DNA of 6,890 nt from an uncultured Lachnospiraceae bacterium. GTDB lineage: Bacteria; Bacillota; Clostridia; Lachnospirales; Lachnospiraceae. Below are positions 6,467 to 6,890 of this stretch, one piece after another. The stretch covers positions 1 through 6,890 of the forward strand of contig CAKRNX010000121.1 of the NCBI GenBank assembly GCA_934371475.1. Direction: 5' to 3'. A program made the translations under genes and the position numbers. The notes under the pieces were generated by a model that saw nothing but the letters and a program-made list of their open reading frames with translations, ran no database searches and was not told the DNA's origin. The first letter of the stretch is position 1; every line of letters begins with the position of its first letter.

Positions 6467-6495
6467 ATTATAACAAACGAGATACTCTGCCGAAA
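6467..6495 (-). promoter_or_regulatory. Extended -10 promoter of the transporter operon
   Basis: On the minus strand, TATAAT (6467-6472) is preceded by TGT, giving the extended -10 motif TGnTATAAT. The position 17 bases further upstream reads TTTCGG (6490-6495), a poor -35. Transcription would start near 6460, leaving about 70 bases of leader before the preferred TTG start. A weak -35 with extended -10 is compatible with an activator-dependent or repressible promoter. I see no clear operator palindrome. Confidence 0.6.
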
Positions 6496-6523
6496 GCCTC
6501 CCTGGGGGATGTTTTTTCATCTT

Positions 6524-6750
6524 TTATCGCTCACAGCCGTTCTTTTTCCATGCGCTGCGCGGCGGCCTTTTCTGCTGTGCTGCCTGCTGCTGCATAACCA
6601 TCTGCCGTGCCTGCCGCTCTTCTGTATCCTCTTCAAGCAGTCTGGATACTTCCTGTTTGGCGCTGAAAAAAAGGTCAGCCATAGATTTCAAAGTTCTATA
6701 GCTGGCTTGTCATCTTTCAGTTGTTTTGCAATCTTGCATTGCCGCTATCA
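6524..6750 (-). pseudogene. Frameshifted remnant of an unrecognised Gln/Glu-rich protein
   Basis: Read on the minus strand, three successive frames give one coherent coding style. IAKQLKDDKPA comes first, then after about 6700-6707 SYRTLKSMADLFFSAKQEV and EERQARQMVMQQQAAQ, then after about 6566-6578 AEKAAAQRMEKERL with a TGA at 6531-6533. Each change of frame fits loss of one base. Without the frameshifts, the middle part alone is an ATG ORF of 52 residues (6524-6682) with no ribosome site, ending in an unnatural Pro/Arg/Lys tail. The composition (helical, charged, Gln-rich) suggests a coiled-coil C-terminus. I do not recognise the family; such tails are common in mobilisation and other accessory proteins, but that is only a guess. 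The upstream end is lost near 6750. Confidence 0.4.
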
Positions 6751-6890
6751 GACCAGTGCGAAACTACAACAAACGTCGCGCTATTTCAAGGGAAGGATAA
6801 GGAACTATTCCGAGACAGAAAGGAATTTAAGGGCTCCATTTTGAAGCAGCTTGAAGATGTCTATCAATTTATAGATTTGGTCAATAAAAC
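6685..6890 (+). CDS. Unrecognised partial ORF running off the right edge
   Basis: The plus-strand frame is open from a TAG at 6682-6684 to the window end. From about 6754 it has convincing coding character: QCETTTNVALFQGKDKELF, then a basic stretch RDRKEFKGSILKQLED and an aromatic helix-like V-Y-Q-F-I-D-L-V-N-K. The portion before about 6750 is antisense to the minus-strand remnant and probably not native to the gene. No ATG exists in this frame; TTGs at 6721 and 6739 lack ribosome sites. The gene is therefore probably 5'-truncated or fused at this junction. I do not recognise the family and assign no function. Confidence 0.35.
   Translation, partial: MSKFYSWLVIFQLFCNLALPLSDQCETTTNVALFQGKDKELFRDRKEFKGSILKQLEDVYQFIDLVNK

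Noticed and set aside
6499..6516. Plus-strand hairpin followed by T6 as a terminator
   Set aside because: The G/C runs can form only a 3-4 base stem with a minimal loop, too weak to call.
6380..6844. Plus-strand ORF of 154 codons at the right end
   Set aside because: It runs antisense through the first ATPase start, its promoter and the minus-strand remnant. It lacks a ribosome site and reads as low-quality Cys/Phe/Leu-rich sequence; the other plus frame after 6754 is far more protein-like.

Overview
The window looks like chromosomal DNA of a low-to-medium GC Firmicute, most likely an anaerobic Clostridia of the Oscillospiraceae/Lachnospiraceae kind. I infer this from strong GGAGG ribosome sites, frequent TTG/GTG starts, the gene families present and clostridial-style MATE pumps. 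No search could be run, so the taxonomy is an inference. All the intact genes lie on the minus strand.

Main block (about 6495 down to 812, minus strand): one compact operon. It has an extended -10 promoter near 6470, then two ABC ATPases, a solute-binding lipoprotein, two Opp/Dpp/Nik-type permeases and an FmdE-family zinc-finger protein. The genes are joined by ATGA overlaps or short gaps, and the last gene's ribosome site overlaps the stop codon of the second permease. Together they encode a complete importer: lipoprotein receptor, two-permease channel and two ATPases, plus a cytoplasmic FmdE-like protein. The FmdE gene favours a metal or metal-chelate substrate (for example nickel) over plain peptides, but the sequence does not prove this.

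Left block (609 down to 1, minus strand): a near-perfect sigma-A promoter drives a short leader. The leader holds a possible nine-codon peptide ORF and a very strong intrinsic terminator, so it has the architecture of a transcription attenuator. Next come a 5'-truncated MATE efflux-pump remnant, a small single-membrane-segment ORF, and the first 18 codons of a second MATE pump that runs off the left edge. The 610-811 gap between the blocks holds no gene and no clear terminator.

Right block (6524-6890): decayed or partial genes. On the minus strand a Gln/Glu-rich coding remnant appears to be broken by two frameshifts. On the plus strand an unrecognised reading frame without a convincing start runs off the right edge. 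The two coding signals converge on a junction near 6745-6755, which looks like an old recombination boundary.
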